Source: Saprospiraceae bacterium UBA1994 (lineage in GTDB: Bacteria; Bacteroidota; Bacteroidia; Chitinophagales; Saprospiraceae). From it: 64,000 nucleotides of DNA. Where the stretch lies: contig DDCY01000006.1 of NCBI GenBank assembly GCA_002335865.1, forward strand, positions 1 through 64,000. The letters are read 5' to 3'. The position numbers and the translations under genes are program-made. The notes below the pieces were generated by a model, which searched no databases, was not told where the DNA came from, and worked only from the letters and a program-made list of their open reading frames with translations. Each line of letters opens with the position of its first letter. Within the stretch, counting starts at the first letter, position 1. Of the stretch, positions 38,171-47,529 are shown one piece after another.

Positions 38171-38755
38171 ATGGAGAATAACATGAGCAAAACAATAATC
38201 ATAGATAACTACGATAGTTTCACCTATAACCTTGTACAGATAGTAAACGAAATACAAGACGAAGAAGTCACTGTGAGAAGGAATAACGAAACTACTATCG
38301 AAGAGGTAGCTACTTTCGATCATATTATTCTCAGCCCTGGTCCTGGATTACCAGAAGAGGCCGGATTATTGAAAGATATAATTAAAGAATTAGGAAGCAC
38401 ACATAAAATATTCGGAGTCTGCTTAGGCTTACAAGCTATAGGAGAAGTGTATGGTGCTAAACTGAAAAATTTGGATAGAGTATTTCATGGCATACAATCA
38501 GAGTTTGTGCAATCAGAAAATATATCTGAGATATTCAAAGGAGTTAGTTTAATATTCCAAGCAGGAAGATATCACTCTTGGGTCGTCGATAAGGAAACTA
38601 TAAGTGATGATCTAATTGTAACTGCAAGAGGTGAGTTTGGCGAAATCATGGCCGCTCAGCATAAGACTCACCAAGTATATGGATTGCAATTTCATCCTGA
38701 GTCTATTATGACTCCAGAAGGGAGTAAGATGGTAGAGAATTTTTTGAAAATTTAG
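38171..38755 (+). CDS. Glutamine amidotransferase of anthranilate / 4-amino-4-deoxychorismate synthase
   Basis: This class I GATase supplies ammonia from glutamine to chorismate-using synthases (TrpE or PabB). The 194-residue protein has the IIDNYDSFTYNLVQI N-terminus, the oxyanion region LSPGPGLPEEAG, nucleophile C84 (GVCLGLQAIGE), and H175/E177 (FHPESIMTPEG). The usual partner gene trpE or pabB is not in the window, so TrpG and PabA cannot be told apart. A second ATG at 38183 would remove four residues (MENN). The downstream gene is convergent. Confidence 0.9.
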   Translation: MENNMSKTIIIDNYDSFTYNLVQIVNEIQDEEVTVRRNNETTIEEVATFDHIILSPGPGLPEEAGLLKDIIKELGSTHKIFGVCLGLQAIGEVYGAKLKNLDRVFHGIQSEFVQSENISEIFKGVSLIFQAGRYHSWVVDKETISDDLIVTARGEFGEIMAAQHKTHQVYGLQFHPESIMTPEGSKMVENFLKI

Positions 38756-38766
38756 TGAAATAAATA

Positions 38767-39177
38767 TCAACCGAAGAGCAAATATCCAAATACCCATATA
38801 ATCCATAAAACGGAAATGCAAATATCTAATTTGATTATAGCTGAGCTTTCTTTAATCTTACTCATCCATAATCCAAGTCTTAAGAATACTTGACCAATGA
38901 AAAAAATGAATATTTTCAAAGAATGAGGATTGGACGGCGTTGCAAAATCTAATCGCAAATACCTAAAAATATCACGGCTGACACCACAGGAGAAACATGG
39001 GATTCCAAACTGGTTTTCGTAAGGACATCGTACGAGACCACTAATAATAGTTAAAAATAATAGCACCAGTACTATCAAGAGTACTGCTGTTAACGTTAAA
39101 TTTACTTTCTGATATGTAGATTTAGTCTTCGATTTCCTTAGCAAATTCATCCATTTTTGCTTTGAATTCTGGATCAT
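38767..39177 (-). CDS. DUF2752 membrane protein
   Basis: The 136-residue protein has one N-terminal hydrophobic helix (about 27-47), then the DUF2752 signature CPYENQFGIPCFSCGVSRDI, and two more hydrophobic segments (about 84-100, 115-135). The spaced Cys residues are conserved in the family; function is unknown. Its start overlaps the DUF4190 gene end by 56 bases (or 29 if the internal ATG at 39150 is used), which suggests coupled translation. Confidence 0.8.
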   Translation of the reverse strand: MIQNSKQKWMNLLRKSKTKSTYQKVNLTLTAVLLIVLVLLFLTIISGLVRCPYENQFGIPCFSCGVSRDIFRYLRLDFATPSNPHSLKIFIFFIGQVFLRLGLWMSKIKESSAIIKLDICISVLWIIWVFGYLLFG

Positions 39178-39625
39178 TGTTACAACTCATTTCTTCTGCT
39201 GCTTTTTGTATAGATATCAATTTAGTAGTAGAGTTGATTATGAGTGATAGATCACCAAAGCCGGCATCATCACCTTTGTCCTGTAAAACTTTCATTTCAC
39301 TTGTTGTTTTTTTCATTTCGGCGAGTACTTCTTCACATGTTTCAATTTCTAGAGGTGTAGTTGCATTATTACTAGCTCTGGACATGAATGTACCCCAAGC
39401 TAAAGCGATGATTATAGCCAAGGCAGAGAGCACGATACCTACTATTGCTATAGTGGTTGGGCCGCCTGAATCTTTTGCTGATCTATATCCAATGATACTA
39501 AGTATAAGACCAACTACCCCAATCAATCCTCCCAAAACACCTATACAAGGGATGAAAGATATTAGTAAGCTCAATATACCTACTACCATTCCGCCTATCG
39601 ATAGGCCATTTGTTTTGTTCTCCAT
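39122..39625 (-). CDS. DUF4190-type membrane protein
   Basis: The 167-residue protein begins with MENKTNGLSIGGMVVGIL and carries two glycine-rich hydrophobic helices (about 9-45 and 55-80), matching DUF4190 membrane proteins. A soluble helical C-terminal domain (about 90-167) contains two cysteines (ETCEEV and MSCNND). The function is unknown. It is the first gene of a two-gene unit with the DUF2752 gene. Confidence 0.8.
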   Translation of the reverse strand: MENKTNGLSIGGMVVGILSLLISFIPCIGVLGGLIGVVGLILSIIGYRSAKDSGGPTTIAIVGIVLSALAIIIALAWGTFMSRASNNATTPLEIETCEEVLAEMKKTTSEMKVLQDKGDDAGFGDLSLIINSTTKLISIQKAAEEMSCNNDPEFKAKMDEFAKEIED

Positions 39626-39868
39626 GATTTTATTTAAAGTCTATCATTCAATTCCCAATTGAATATAAGTTTTTGTCAAATTCTTACTGATTAAATTCCA
39701 GATAACAATGATTTTTAAAATTGTTGCGTTATTAATAGAGAATTTAGTATTCATGTCATTTTGAAGTTAAGATTGGTCTTAGTTACATACTTTCACACCC
39801 ATTTCCATTATTTTTAATTTATTAAATATTCAAGTAATTTATTAGTAACTGTAATATCAAATAAAGTT

Positions 39869-40630
39869 ATGAAAATAACATTTAAGTTTTTAGCATTATT
39901 GATGATCAGCATGACTTATTTGTCGTGTGGAGAAGATAAGTCAGGCAATACACAGAATGAGGATGGAAGTGTTGAAATGGTGCTAAAAGTGACTTATGAT
40001 GGCCTGCCATTGGTACTGTCCCAAGATTATGTATATCCTGATGGAAGGGCAATGTTTTTTAGCAGATTCAGTTTCTATATGTCTGAATTGACATTGCGTA
40101 CGGAGGATGCAACTGCTTCATCTGATGAGGTTAGTTATCTTAGGTTAGGGGAAGCACACACTAATGCCTCTGGTGCCGAAGAAGGTCTAAGATTTAATCT
40201 CGATGGAGTGAAATCTGCGGATTATGTGAATGTATCTTTTGGAATTGGTGTACCTGCTGCACAGAATAGTATGGCACCATCAGACTTTTTATCAAGTAAT
40301 GATTTGTCTTTAGGAGAACATTGGCCGGGCTGGAATAGTTACATATTTTGTAAGGTGGAAGGACGGATTGATTTCGATGATGATGGTGTTCCAGAGACAG
40401 ATTTTGCTCTACACTTAGGTGCTGATGAAGCATTTGTTAATATCGAGTTGGATAGAAATTTTAAAGTTGATGACAACCAGACTACAGAATTAATAATCCC
40501 TATAGAACTTAAGAATTTATTTGTCAACAATGGTGATATTTATGATATTGAATCTAATCCTAAAATTCATAGTCTTAGTCAGCAAGCTCAAATACTCGAA
40601 TTGGCAAATAATCTCAACACTTGTTTTTAA
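39869..40630 (+). CDS. MbnP-like lipoprotein
   Basis: This 253-residue lipoprotein has a lipobox ending in MTYLSC (lipidated C20). The mature part resembles the MbnP family (FFSRFSFYMSELTLR, YVNVSFGIGVP, FCKVEGRIDFDDDG, FALHLGAD). MbnP proteins are found next to MbnH di-heme proteins with copper/methanobactin systems in some bacteria and alone in Bacteroidota; no MbnH gene is present here, so copper function is only a family hint. A strong terminator follows at 40659-40692. Confidence 0.75.
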   Translation: MKITFKFLALLMISMTYLSCGEDKSGNTQNEDGSVEMVLKVTYDGLPLVLSQDYVYPDGRAMFFSRFSFYMSELTLRTEDATASSDEVSYLRLGEAHTNASGAEEGLRFNLDGVKSADYVNVSFGIGVPAAQNSMAPSDFLSSNDLSLGEHWPGWNSYIFCKVEGRIDFDDDGVPETDFALHLGADEAFVNIELDRNFKVDDNQTTELIIPIELKNLFVNNGDIYDIESNPKIHSLSQQAQILELANNLNTCF

Positions 40631-40658
40631 GTAAAAAATATCAACAATAAATATTTTT

Positions 40659-40692
40659 AAGGCAGTGGGATCATTCTTACTGCCTTTTTTTG
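40659..40692 (+). terminator. Terminator after MbnP-like gene
   Basis: AAGGCAGT / ACTGCCTT form a perfect 8-bp stem around a 10-base loop, followed by TTTTTTGG. It starts 29 bases after the stop. Confidence 0.8.
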
Positions 40693-41030
40693 GTCTCAAT
40701 TATTTGAGTAAAAATATTGAAATTCAGTCCTATCAGTTTATTTATTCTAAGTTCTTTACTTTCTATTTCAATACTTATTAGATTCTTCTGACTGACATAT
40801 TAATTTCAGTGGATTTCTAAATATTTAGTTTGTATCAGTATTAGGTGTCTTTGCATTTTTTGATATGTCATTATAGTAGAAACGACTATTGGCTTTGAAA
40901 CATATCGAACCAAGGGGTATTTCAATGGATATTCATTACGTTCGATAAGTTCTATTTACCCGTATTTTCTTTATTTGTATAGTCAGATTGGCACATTACT
41001 TGATAGTTATATATTAATAAATAATATAAT
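40693..41030. other. Intergenic region before glucosaminidase gene
   Basis: About 340 bases. It contains TGGCACATTACTTGA at 40989-41003, close to the sigma-54 -24/-12 pattern TGGCAC-N5-TTGC with A instead of C at the end, 28 bases before the ATG. No gene or RNA was seen. Confidence 0.45.
40989..41003 (+). promoter_or_regulatory. Sigma-54-like promoter candidate for glucosaminidase
   Basis: The TGGCAC-N5-TTGA arrangement matches the -24/-12 spacing exactly, with one mismatch in the -12 element. Whether this genome has rpoN is not known from the window. Confidence 0.25.
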
Positions 41031-42137
41031 ATGAATGAATTAGGAAATATATTCAAATTACTTATCCTTCTATTAATGACACAAGTGGGAAATGCAAGTT
41101 TGCCTAAGGCAGATTTTGAGTTAGCGGATAGGTATATAGATAATCATAGTGAGATCGCTATCTCTGAGATGATACGCACTGGTGTACCTGCTAGCATTAA
41201 GTTGGCTCAAGGGATGCTTGAGTCTAACTGGGGTAGATCTAAACTTGCAACTGTAGCAAACAATCACTTTGGAATTAAGTGCGGTGGTAAATGGTCAGGT
41301 GGGACGTTTTATAAAACTGATGATGATACTGATAAGAATGGGAAATTGATAAAGAGTTGTTTTAGAGCTTTTGATAGTACATATGATTCATTCATAGCAC
41401 ATAGTGATTTTCTATCTGATCCAAAAAAATCTTATCGTTATGGATTTCTATTCGAATTAAAAATAACAGATTACAAGAAATGGGCAAAGGGATTGCGAAA
41501 ATCTGGGTACGCCACTGACCCAAATTATCCGAAAAAGTTGATTCAGATTATTGAAAAATATGAACTTTATAAATTTGATATTCAAGGAAGAAAACAATTA
41601 GCCTCTATAAATACGAATGACAAGATTCTCAAAATAGTAAATTTGGAAAGCGGAGTAACAACGAACGAATCTTCAAAACGAAATACGGCTAAGAATCTCC
41701 GTACAAGTAAAGTGAATAGCCTTAAAGTTGTTTATGGTGATGGGATAGCAACAATCAATGATATTGCCGAGGCGAATAGAAAAAAAGCGCTACAATTACT
41801 CAAGTATAATGAACTATTTCCTAATGAACACCATGTACCAAAAAAAGGGATGTTGGTGTTTCTTCAAAGAAAAAAATCTAGTACAAGTGGAAAACAAAGG
41901 TACCACATCGTTAATGAAGGTGAAACCATGGTTAGTATTGCCCATCAATATGGAGTGAAATTGAAAAGCCTCTATTCTAAAAATAGAATACCTAAAGATT
42001 CACAACCTGTAATAGGAGAGAATCTTAATCTTTATCGCCAAGTAGGAATGTCTAACAGACCTAAATTTTTTAATGAATATGGTAACGATAGTAGTGATGG
42101 AGAGTTGCTCTTTCTTGATGATCCAGAATTGAAATAG
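41031..42137 (+). CDS. LysM-containing N-acetylglucosaminidase (GH73-like)
   Basis: The 368-residue protein has a signal peptide (about 8-22), then a glucosaminidase domain (about 35-180) with the catalytic Glu in SIKLAQGMLESNWGRSKLA and the typical NNHFGIKC and SFIAHSDFLS motifs. Two LysM-like segments occupy about 235-285 (ATINDIAEANRKKAL) and 290-340 (RYHIVNEGETMVSIAHQYGV). It cleaves or trims cell-wall glycan in the periplasm and is probably anchored by LysM. It is a single gene, ended by a hairpin terminator at 42166-42204. Confidence 0.93.
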   Translation: MNELGNIFKLLILLLMTQVGNASLPKADFELADRYIDNHSEIAISEMIRTGVPASIKLAQGMLESNWGRSKLATVANNHFGIKCGGKWSGGTFYKTDDDTDKNGKLIKSCFRAFDSTYDSFIAHSDFLSDPKKSYRYGFLFELKITDYKKWAKGLRKSGYATDPNYPKKLIQIIEKYELYKFDIQGRKQLASINTNDKILKIVNLESGVTTNESSKRNTAKNLRTSKVNSLKVVYGDGIATINDIAEANRKKALQLLKYNELFPNEHHVPKKGMLVFLQRKKSSTSGKQRYHIVNEGETMVSIAHQYGVKLKSLYSKNRIPKDSQPVIGENLNLYRQVGMSNRPKFFNEYGNDSSDGELLFLDDPELK

Positions 42138-42165
42138 GAGTGAAATTAAGGGATGAAAAATAATG

Positions 42166-42204
42166 AGAGTGTTTATCATAGATATTGATAATCACTCTTT
42201 TTGC
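42166..42204 (+). terminator. Terminator after glucosaminidase gene
   Basis: A long stem AGAGTG-TTTATCA / TGATAAT-CACTCT (13 bp with one mismatch) is followed by TTTTTGCTTT. It lies 29 bases after the stop. Confidence 0.8.
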
Positions 42205-42384
42205 TTTATTCAGATTTAGAGTATTTATCTTCTATTATATGGTGGTTAGATGCTTTCTGAATTGTTTAGGATAATTAGTGGATAATAGCTTATATATACA
42301 GGCTATCATTATCTTTCCGCTCGATTTTCGATACTGAGTGTCTTGGTTGAAAGAAAAAATAATTAAAAGCGAACAAATTATATT

Positions 42385-44163
42385 ATGGATCACATGTATA
42401 GATCACACAATTGCGGAGAGCTAAGAGCCTCACATATAGGACAAGGAGTAACACTCAGTGGATGGGTGCAGAAAGGTAGAGACCTTGGAGGAATGACATT
42501 CGTAGACCTTAGAGATAGATACGGTATCACGCAATTAGTATTTAACTTAGATGCTAATGAAGAGCTCACAATGGCGGCACGTAAGCTAGGAAGAGAATTC
42601 GTAGTACAGATCAAAGGTCAAGTAGAGGAACGAAGCAGTAAAAATTCTAACAGAGCGACTGGAGATATCGAAATCAATGTAACTGAGCTCAAGGTACTCA
42701 ATGCATCTATGACTCCACCGTTTACTATTGAGGATGAAACAGATGGAGGCGATGATATTCGTATGAAATATAGATATATGGATATTAGACGTAATCCTGT
42801 ACGTGATAATATGATCTTCCGTAGTAAGCTGGCTCTAGAGACTCGAAAATTTTTGGACAGTCAAGATTTCGTAGAAGTAGAAACACCATGCCTTATCAAG
42901 TCTACTCCTGAAGGAGCCAGAGACTTCGTAGTGCCAAGTAGACTCAATCCTGGTCAGTTCTATGCATTGCCTCAGTCACCTCAGACTTTCAAGCAACTCC
43001 TAATGATCGCAGGTATGGATAAGTACTTTCAGATTGTAAAGTGTTTCCGTGATGAAGATCTTAGAGCAGACCGTCAGCCAGAATTTACACAGATTGATTG
43101 CGAAATGTCCTTCGTGACAATTGAAGATATCCTCAATACATTTGAAGGGTTAACTAAACACCTTTTTAAGCATACGCTAGATAGGGACCTTGGTGATTTT
43201 CCTCGCATGTCATATGATGAGGCTATGGAGAGATACGGAAGTGATAAGCCAGATCTAAGATTTGATATGGAATTTGTGGAGCTCAATGATATAGCCAAAG
43301 GACATGATTTTCCCATATTCGATGCTGCAGAACTAGTAGTAGGTATCTGCGCCAAAGGTATTGCGGATGATTACTCGAATAAGGATATGAAGAAACTCAC
43401 GGAGTGGATGCAACGTCCACAGATTGGAGCTAAAGGATTAATATATGTTAAATTGATGGCTGATGGTATTATCAAATCTACAGTTGGCAAGTATTACACT
43501 GATGATCAATTACGAATATGGGCAGATAAAATGGGTGCAGAGCCTGGTGATGTAATGTTTATCGTAAGTGGTGAAGCAGAAAAAGTACGTAAGCAACTTA
43601 ATGAACTGAGATTAGAAATGGGTAGCCGTCTAGGGTTAATGAAAGATGGAGACTTCAAACCGTTATGGGTAATTGATTTTCCACTATTGGAATGGGATGA
43701 AGATTCTGAGAGATTTCACGCTATGCATCACCCATTCACCTCTCCTAAGCAAGAAGATATGAATAGGATGTTGACTGGTGATCATGAGACTATGAAGGCA
43801 CTCAGAGCAGATGCATATGATCTTGTAATCAATGGATCAGAGATCGGTGGAGGATCTATCAGAATTCACGATAGAGAATTACAATCACGTAACTTCGATT
43901 TACTAGGATTTACTAAAGAGGAAGCTGAAGAACAATTTGGTTTCCTTATGGGGGCATTCGAATATGGAGCACCACCGCACGGAGGTATCGCTTTCGGGTT
44001 TGATAGACTTTGTGCTGTGATGAATGGTCAGTCTAGTATTCGTGATTTCATTGCTTTCCCGAAGAACAATCAAGGACGTGATATGATGATCGACGCACCG
44101 AGCCCAGTAGATGGAGACCAGCTAAATGATTTAAATCTAGTATTTGATTTCAAGGAAGACTAG
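42385..44163 (+). CDS. aspS: Aspartyl-tRNA synthetase
   Basis: This class II synthetase charges tRNA-Asp. The 592-residue length and the bacterial-type GAD insertion (about 285-415) are normal. Seen in order: an OB-fold anticodon domain with SGWVQKGRDLGGMTFVDLRD, motif 2 FRDEDLRADRQPEFTQID, and motif 3 FGFDRLCAVM. It starts with MDHMYRSHNCGELRASHIG. A U-tailed hairpin follows 28 bases after the stop. Confidence 0.98.
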   Translation: MDHMYRSHNCGELRASHIGQGVTLSGWVQKGRDLGGMTFVDLRDRYGITQLVFNLDANEELTMAARKLGREFVVQIKGQVEERSSKNSNRATGDIEINVTELKVLNASMTPPFTIEDETDGGDDIRMKYRYMDIRRNPVRDNMIFRSKLALETRKFLDSQDFVEVETPCLIKSTPEGARDFVVPSRLNPGQFYALPQSPQTFKQLLMIAGMDKYFQIVKCFRDEDLRADRQPEFTQIDCEMSFVTIEDILNTFEGLTKHLFKHTLDRDLGDFPRMSYDEAMERYGSDKPDLRFDMEFVELNDIAKGHDFPIFDAAELVVGICAKGIADDYSNKDMKKLTEWMQRPQIGAKGLIYVKLMADGIIKSTVGKYYTDDQLRIWADKMGAEPGDVMFIVSGEAEKVRKQLNELRLEMGSRLGLMKDGDFKPLWVIDFPLLEWDEDSERFHAMHHPFTSPKQEDMNRMLTGDHETMKALRADAYDLVINGSEIGGGSIRIHDRELQSRNFDLLGFTKEEAEEQFGFLMGAFEYGAPPHGGIAFGFDRLCAVMNGQSSIRDFIAFPKNNQGRDMMIDAPSPVDGDQLNDLNLVFDFKED

Positions 44164-44191
44164 TATTATCATTTAATTGAAATAATACTAT

Positions 44192-44225
44192 AAGAGCATC
44201 TTGTTAATTCGAGATACTCTTTTTT
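44192..44225 (+). terminator. Terminator after aspS
   Basis: The stem AAGAGCATCT / AGATACTCTT (10 bp with one mismatch) is followed by TTTTTATT. Confidence 0.65.
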
Positions 44226-44423
44226 ATTGTTGGCTTCGATGAATACCTTTCACATTTTAGTGAGGACGATAAATATACTAGTATAGAATCATGCAAATCT
44301 AAAGTAGATGCCAATAATACTGAGTTAACTATGATGAAAACACCTAATGTTGGCAATTGGTTTGCATGTTTCAAAGAAGGAAGTATCAATAGTGCAGCCC
44401 TTAAGTCTTTAACGAGGTCTTAA
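44208..44423 (+). pseudogene. Possible gene remnant: 71-codon open frame without a start codon
   Basis: A frame from 44208 to the TAA at 44421-44423 has protein-like composition (GFDEYLSHFSEDDKY, then NVGNWFACFKEGSINSAALK) but no ATG, GTG or TTG until the double ATG at 44331-44336, and it overlaps the aspS terminator. It may be the 3' remnant of a lost gene or chance. No homologue is recognised. Confidence 0.25.
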
Positions 44424-44435
44424 GATAAATTGTAA

Positions 44436-45602
44436 TTACTTTACAAGACTGATCCGATAAATAGCCTCTGCGAAATCATCACTTACTAACAGCGAGCCAT
44501 CTGGCATCCATTCCATATCTACAGGACGACCCCAAACATCTTCATCCTGAGGATTGAGCCAACCCGTAGCGAAATCTTCATAAGCAGTAGCGTTGTGGTT
44601 TTCGTCAAGAGTTACCATACTGATTTTGTAGCCGCTTTTCTTTGTGCGATTCCATGAGCCGTGCTCAGCTATGAGTACGCAATTGTTGTATTTACCAGGC
44701 CAAGTAGACTCATTGGTAAATACCATTCCCAATGGAGCTATATGAGCATCTAGTACTTGTGCAGGAGCCACATAGTCTGAGCAATATTTTCCCTTACCAA
44801 ATTCGTCGTCTAGTAAATCTCCTTGGTGACAATATGGAAATCCAAAATGCTGTCCTTCTTTGGTAGCTCGATTCAGCTCACAGCCTGGTCTATCATCTCC
44901 CCATAGATCTCGTCCATTATCAGTAAACCATAGTTCCTTAGTATCTGGATGCCAATCAAATCCTACCGAATTACGTACTCCATTGGCTATGATTTCCATA
45001 TTGCTTCCATCGGGATTCATACGGGTGATGGTATTGTATATTTCTTCTTCTCTTTCGCAGCTGTTGCAAGGTGCTCCTACAGGAACATACAATTTACCAT
45101 CAGGCCCAAATGCAATATACTTCCAACCGTGATGCTTATCAGTAGGGTATTGATTATAGATGACCTCTGGAGTGCCAGGATTATCAAGTTTAGATTCTAC
45201 GTCTGATATTTTAAGTATGCGATTAACCTCTGCTATGTACAGATCTCCATCTTTGTATGCAACTCCGTTGGGCATGTTGCCTCCAGTATATAATTCGTAT
45301 TGCTTTTCTGCTTTACCGTCGCCGTCGAGATCTTGGAGCGCTAGAACCTTGTCACCACCTCTATTGCCAACGTAAAGTATTCCACTCGGAGATAGACATA
45401 TAGACCTTGCATTTTCTACATTTTCAGCATATATATCTACTCTAAATCCCTTAGGCACTTTTATCTTATCAATTGGTAGTTCACCTTCGTAACTCTTGCC
45501 GATTAAATTTATAGGAGGGTTAACTTTAAATTTTTTTATAAGGAAAAACCCTGCTATAAACAAGATAATAAGAATAGGAACTACATTCTTTAAAAATTTC
45601 AT
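44436..45602 (-). CDS. PQQ-dependent sugar dehydrogenase-like (sorbosone/glucose dehydrogenase fold)
   Basis: The 388-residue protein has an N-terminal membrane anchor (about 5-24), followed by a six-bladed beta-propeller of the GDH/sorbosone dehydrogenase type: ARSICLSPSGILYVGNRGGD, MPNGVAYKDGDLYIAE, HHGWKYIAFGPDGKLYVPVG, RNSVGFDWHPDTKELWFTDNG and VDMEWMPDGSLLVSDD. The Cys pairs PCNSC and the ENGRD-type loop fit. PQQ use, sugar specificity and periplasmic location are inferred from the family. No PQQ biosynthesis genes are present here. It is convergent with no near partner on the same strand. Confidence 0.87.
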   Translation of the reverse strand: MKFLKNVVPILIILFIAGFFLIKKFKVNPPINLIGKSYEGELPIDKIKVPKGFRVDIYAENVENARSICLSPSGILYVGNRGGDKVLALQDLDGDGKAEKQYELYTGGNMPNGVAYKDGDLYIAEVNRILKISDVESKLDNPGTPEVIYNQYPTDKHHGWKYIAFGPDGKLYVPVGAPCNSCEREEEIYNTITRMNPDGSNMEIIANGVRNSVGFDWHPDTKELWFTDNGRDLWGDDRPGCELNRATKEGQHFGFPYCHQGDLLDDEFGKGKYCSDYVAPAQVLDAHIAPLGMVFTNESTWPGKYNNCVLIAEHGSWNRTKKSGYKISMVTLDENHNATAYEDFATGWLNPQDEDVWGRPVDMEWMPDGSLLVSDDFAEAIYRISLVK

Positions 45603-45671
45603 ACACAGCTATTTAAGTGCTCATTATAATCCTGTGAATGTAAGAAGTTCTTAAATATAAACTATTAATAC

Positions 45672-45679
45672 TATTTTTG
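45672..45679 (+). promoter_or_regulatory. Putative -7 box (TATTTTTG) for Fur-family gene
   Basis: TATTTTTG fits TAnnTTTG and lies 25 bases before the ATG at 45704. A -33 TTTG is not obvious. Confidence 0.3.
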
Positions 45680-45703
45680 AATTAAGAATACAGAACTTAT
45701 TTA

Positions 45704-46123
45704 ATGATCATGACAGAGGCAGAACACAAGCTAAAACTTTTAGGAATCCGTATGACGCCAATACGTATCGAGATGTTAGATATCTTTATAAATTCTGCAG
45801 GTAAGGCATTGGGTAATAAAGACATAGAGCTTTATCTTGAAAATCCTGATCGCATTACGGTTTATCGTACGCTGAAGACTTTTGAGCAGAAAGGATTAAT
45901 CCATCAAGTGATGGATGGTACAGGAGTGACAAAATTTGCTATCTGTATAGATGATTGTGATAATCATTCACATCATGATGAGCACGCTCATTTCCGTTGT
46001 GAAAAGTGTGGAAAGACCAGTTGCTTAGATGGAGGTATTACTCTACCAAGTGATATTCCAAATGGCTATCGAATAAAAAATGTACATCTAGTCTTAGAAG
46101 GTTGGTGCGCTGAGTGCAAATAG
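45704..46123 (+). CDS. Fur-family metal-dependent transcriptional regulator
   Basis: The 139-residue protein has a winged-helix DNA-binding domain (about 5-78: LGIRMTPIRIEMLDIF, DRITVYRTLKTFEQKG), a His-rich metal hinge (CDNHSHHDEHAHF, 85-97), and a dimerisation domain with a structural Cys4 zinc site at C99, C102, C135 and C138. Whether it senses iron, zinc or peroxide is unclear; the His-rich loop is more typical of Zur/Fur types. No metal-transport gene adjoins. rmuC follows 43 bases later on the same strand, probably coincidental. Confidence 0.9.
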   Translation: MIMTEAEHKLKLLGIRMTPIRIEMLDIFINSAGKALGNKDIELYLENPDRITVYRTLKTFEQKGLIHQVMDGTGVTKFAICIDDCDNHSHHDEHAHFRCEKCGKTSCLDGGITLPSDIPNGYRIKNVHLVLEGWCAECK

Positions 46124-46166
46124 AATTAACTGAATTACAGTCAATTATAATTGAAGATATTTTCTA

Positions 46167-47477
46167 ATGTGTATATTGCAAGTTCCTAGCAATAATACTT
46201 CTATGAATTTTTCTATATCGGCAATCATCATTTTGTTTATTCTATTTTTTGTGTTAATACTACTTTGGCTACGTTATCAGTCTACTCTGAAAGATCTATC
46301 TATCGCTAAGTTTAACGAACAACGAATTAGTCAAGAACTTAATGCTAGTGTATTGGCTCACCAATATGATACAAATCAACTACACGAACTTAAAATAGAT
46401 ATTGCTTCTTTAGAATCTCAACATTTATTTCTCCAAGAACAAATGGAGCAATATCGCAATGATACTTCAAGATCTAATGAACAATTTCAGTTATTGGCAA
46501 ATAAAGTACTTGATGAGAAATCAGCCAAAATGGAACATGATCATAATCGCAGCATCAAAGAAATGCTTGATCCATTGAAGGAACGTATTAAGACATTCGA
46601 AAATAGAATAGAGCAAAATATAAAAGAAGATATAGCAAGGCATTCATCGCTCAAAGAGCAGATCATAGCACTTGCTCATCTCAATGAGCGTATGACTTTA
46701 GAGACTACTAACCTAACTAAAGCGCTTAAAGGTGATAATAAAATGCAGGGTAATTGGGGAGAACTGATCCTGGAAAATATCCTTCAAAAATCCGGTCTTG
46801 AGAAAGATCGAGAATACTTTACTCAAAAATCATTTACAGATGAGTACGGAAAGCGACTGATGCCAGATATGCTCATTAAGACACCAGACGATAAAGTATA
46901 TGTCATTGACTCTAAAGTGTCACTCAAGGCCTACGAACAATATGTCAATGCCGAAGATTCTGATTTTGAGAAAGCGGCTCTAAAAGCACATGCGCTATCT
47001 ATTAGATCCCATGTTGATGGATTAGCTGATAAGCGATATCACGAATTGTATCAGATAGAGAGTCCAGATTTTGTATTGATGTTTGTACCTATAGAGACGG
47101 CATTCGCAGCTACGGTCAAGGTAGATAATAGCATTTATCAATATGCGTTTGATAAGCATGTAGTGATCGTCACACCAAGTACATTGTTAGCTACATTAAA
47201 AACTGTAGAGACCATGTGGCGTAACGATAAGCAACAGAAATATGCATTAGATATAGCAGTCCAAGCAGGAAGGATGTACGATAAATTTCATGCATTTACT
47301 GAAGACATGGGAAAGATAGATAATCGACTCAATCAACTAAGAAATACATACGATGATGCTATGAATAAATTATCAATTGGTAAAGGAAATCTAGTACAAA
47401 GAGCAGAAAAAATCAAACAACTTGGTGCCAAAGCCAACAAGAAACTAAGCAAAGACCTATTAGAAAAAGAAGGTTAG
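46167..47477 (+). CDS. rmuC: DNA recombination protein RmuC
   Basis: RmuC is a membrane-tethered nuclease-like protein that limits inversions at short repeats. The 436-residue protein has an N-terminal membrane helix (about 14-35), coiled coils (about 40-150), and the RmuC domain (about 185-400) with GNWGELILENILQKSG, MPDMLIKTPDDKVYVIDSK and FVPIETAFAA. An ATG at 46203 (residue 13) is an equally plausible start just before the helix. A weak inverted repeat follows before the convergent T9SS client gene. Confidence 0.93.
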   Translation: MCILQVPSNNTSMNFSISAIIILFILFFVLILLWLRYQSTLKDLSIAKFNEQRISQELNASVLAHQYDTNQLHELKIDIASLESQHLFLQEQMEQYRNDTSRSNEQFQLLANKVLDEKSAKMEHDHNRSIKEMLDPLKERIKTFENRIEQNIKEDIARHSSLKEQIIALAHLNERMTLETTNLTKALKGDNKMQGNWGELILENILQKSGLEKDREYFTQKSFTDEYGKRLMPDMLIKTPDDKVYVIDSKVSLKAYEQYVNAEDSDFEKAALKAHALSIRSHVDGLADKRYHELYQIESPDFVLMFVPIETAFAATVKVDNSIYQYAFDKHVVIVTPSTLLATLKTVETMWRNDKQQKYALDIAVQAGRMYDKFHAFTEDMGKIDNRLNQLRNTYDDAMNKLSIGKGNLVQRAEKIKQLGAKANKKLSKDLLEKEG

Positions 47478-47529
47478 TGTTGAGGTAATTCTACATGACA
47501 GACCTCGAGTCATTGTGAGTGATTTTTCT

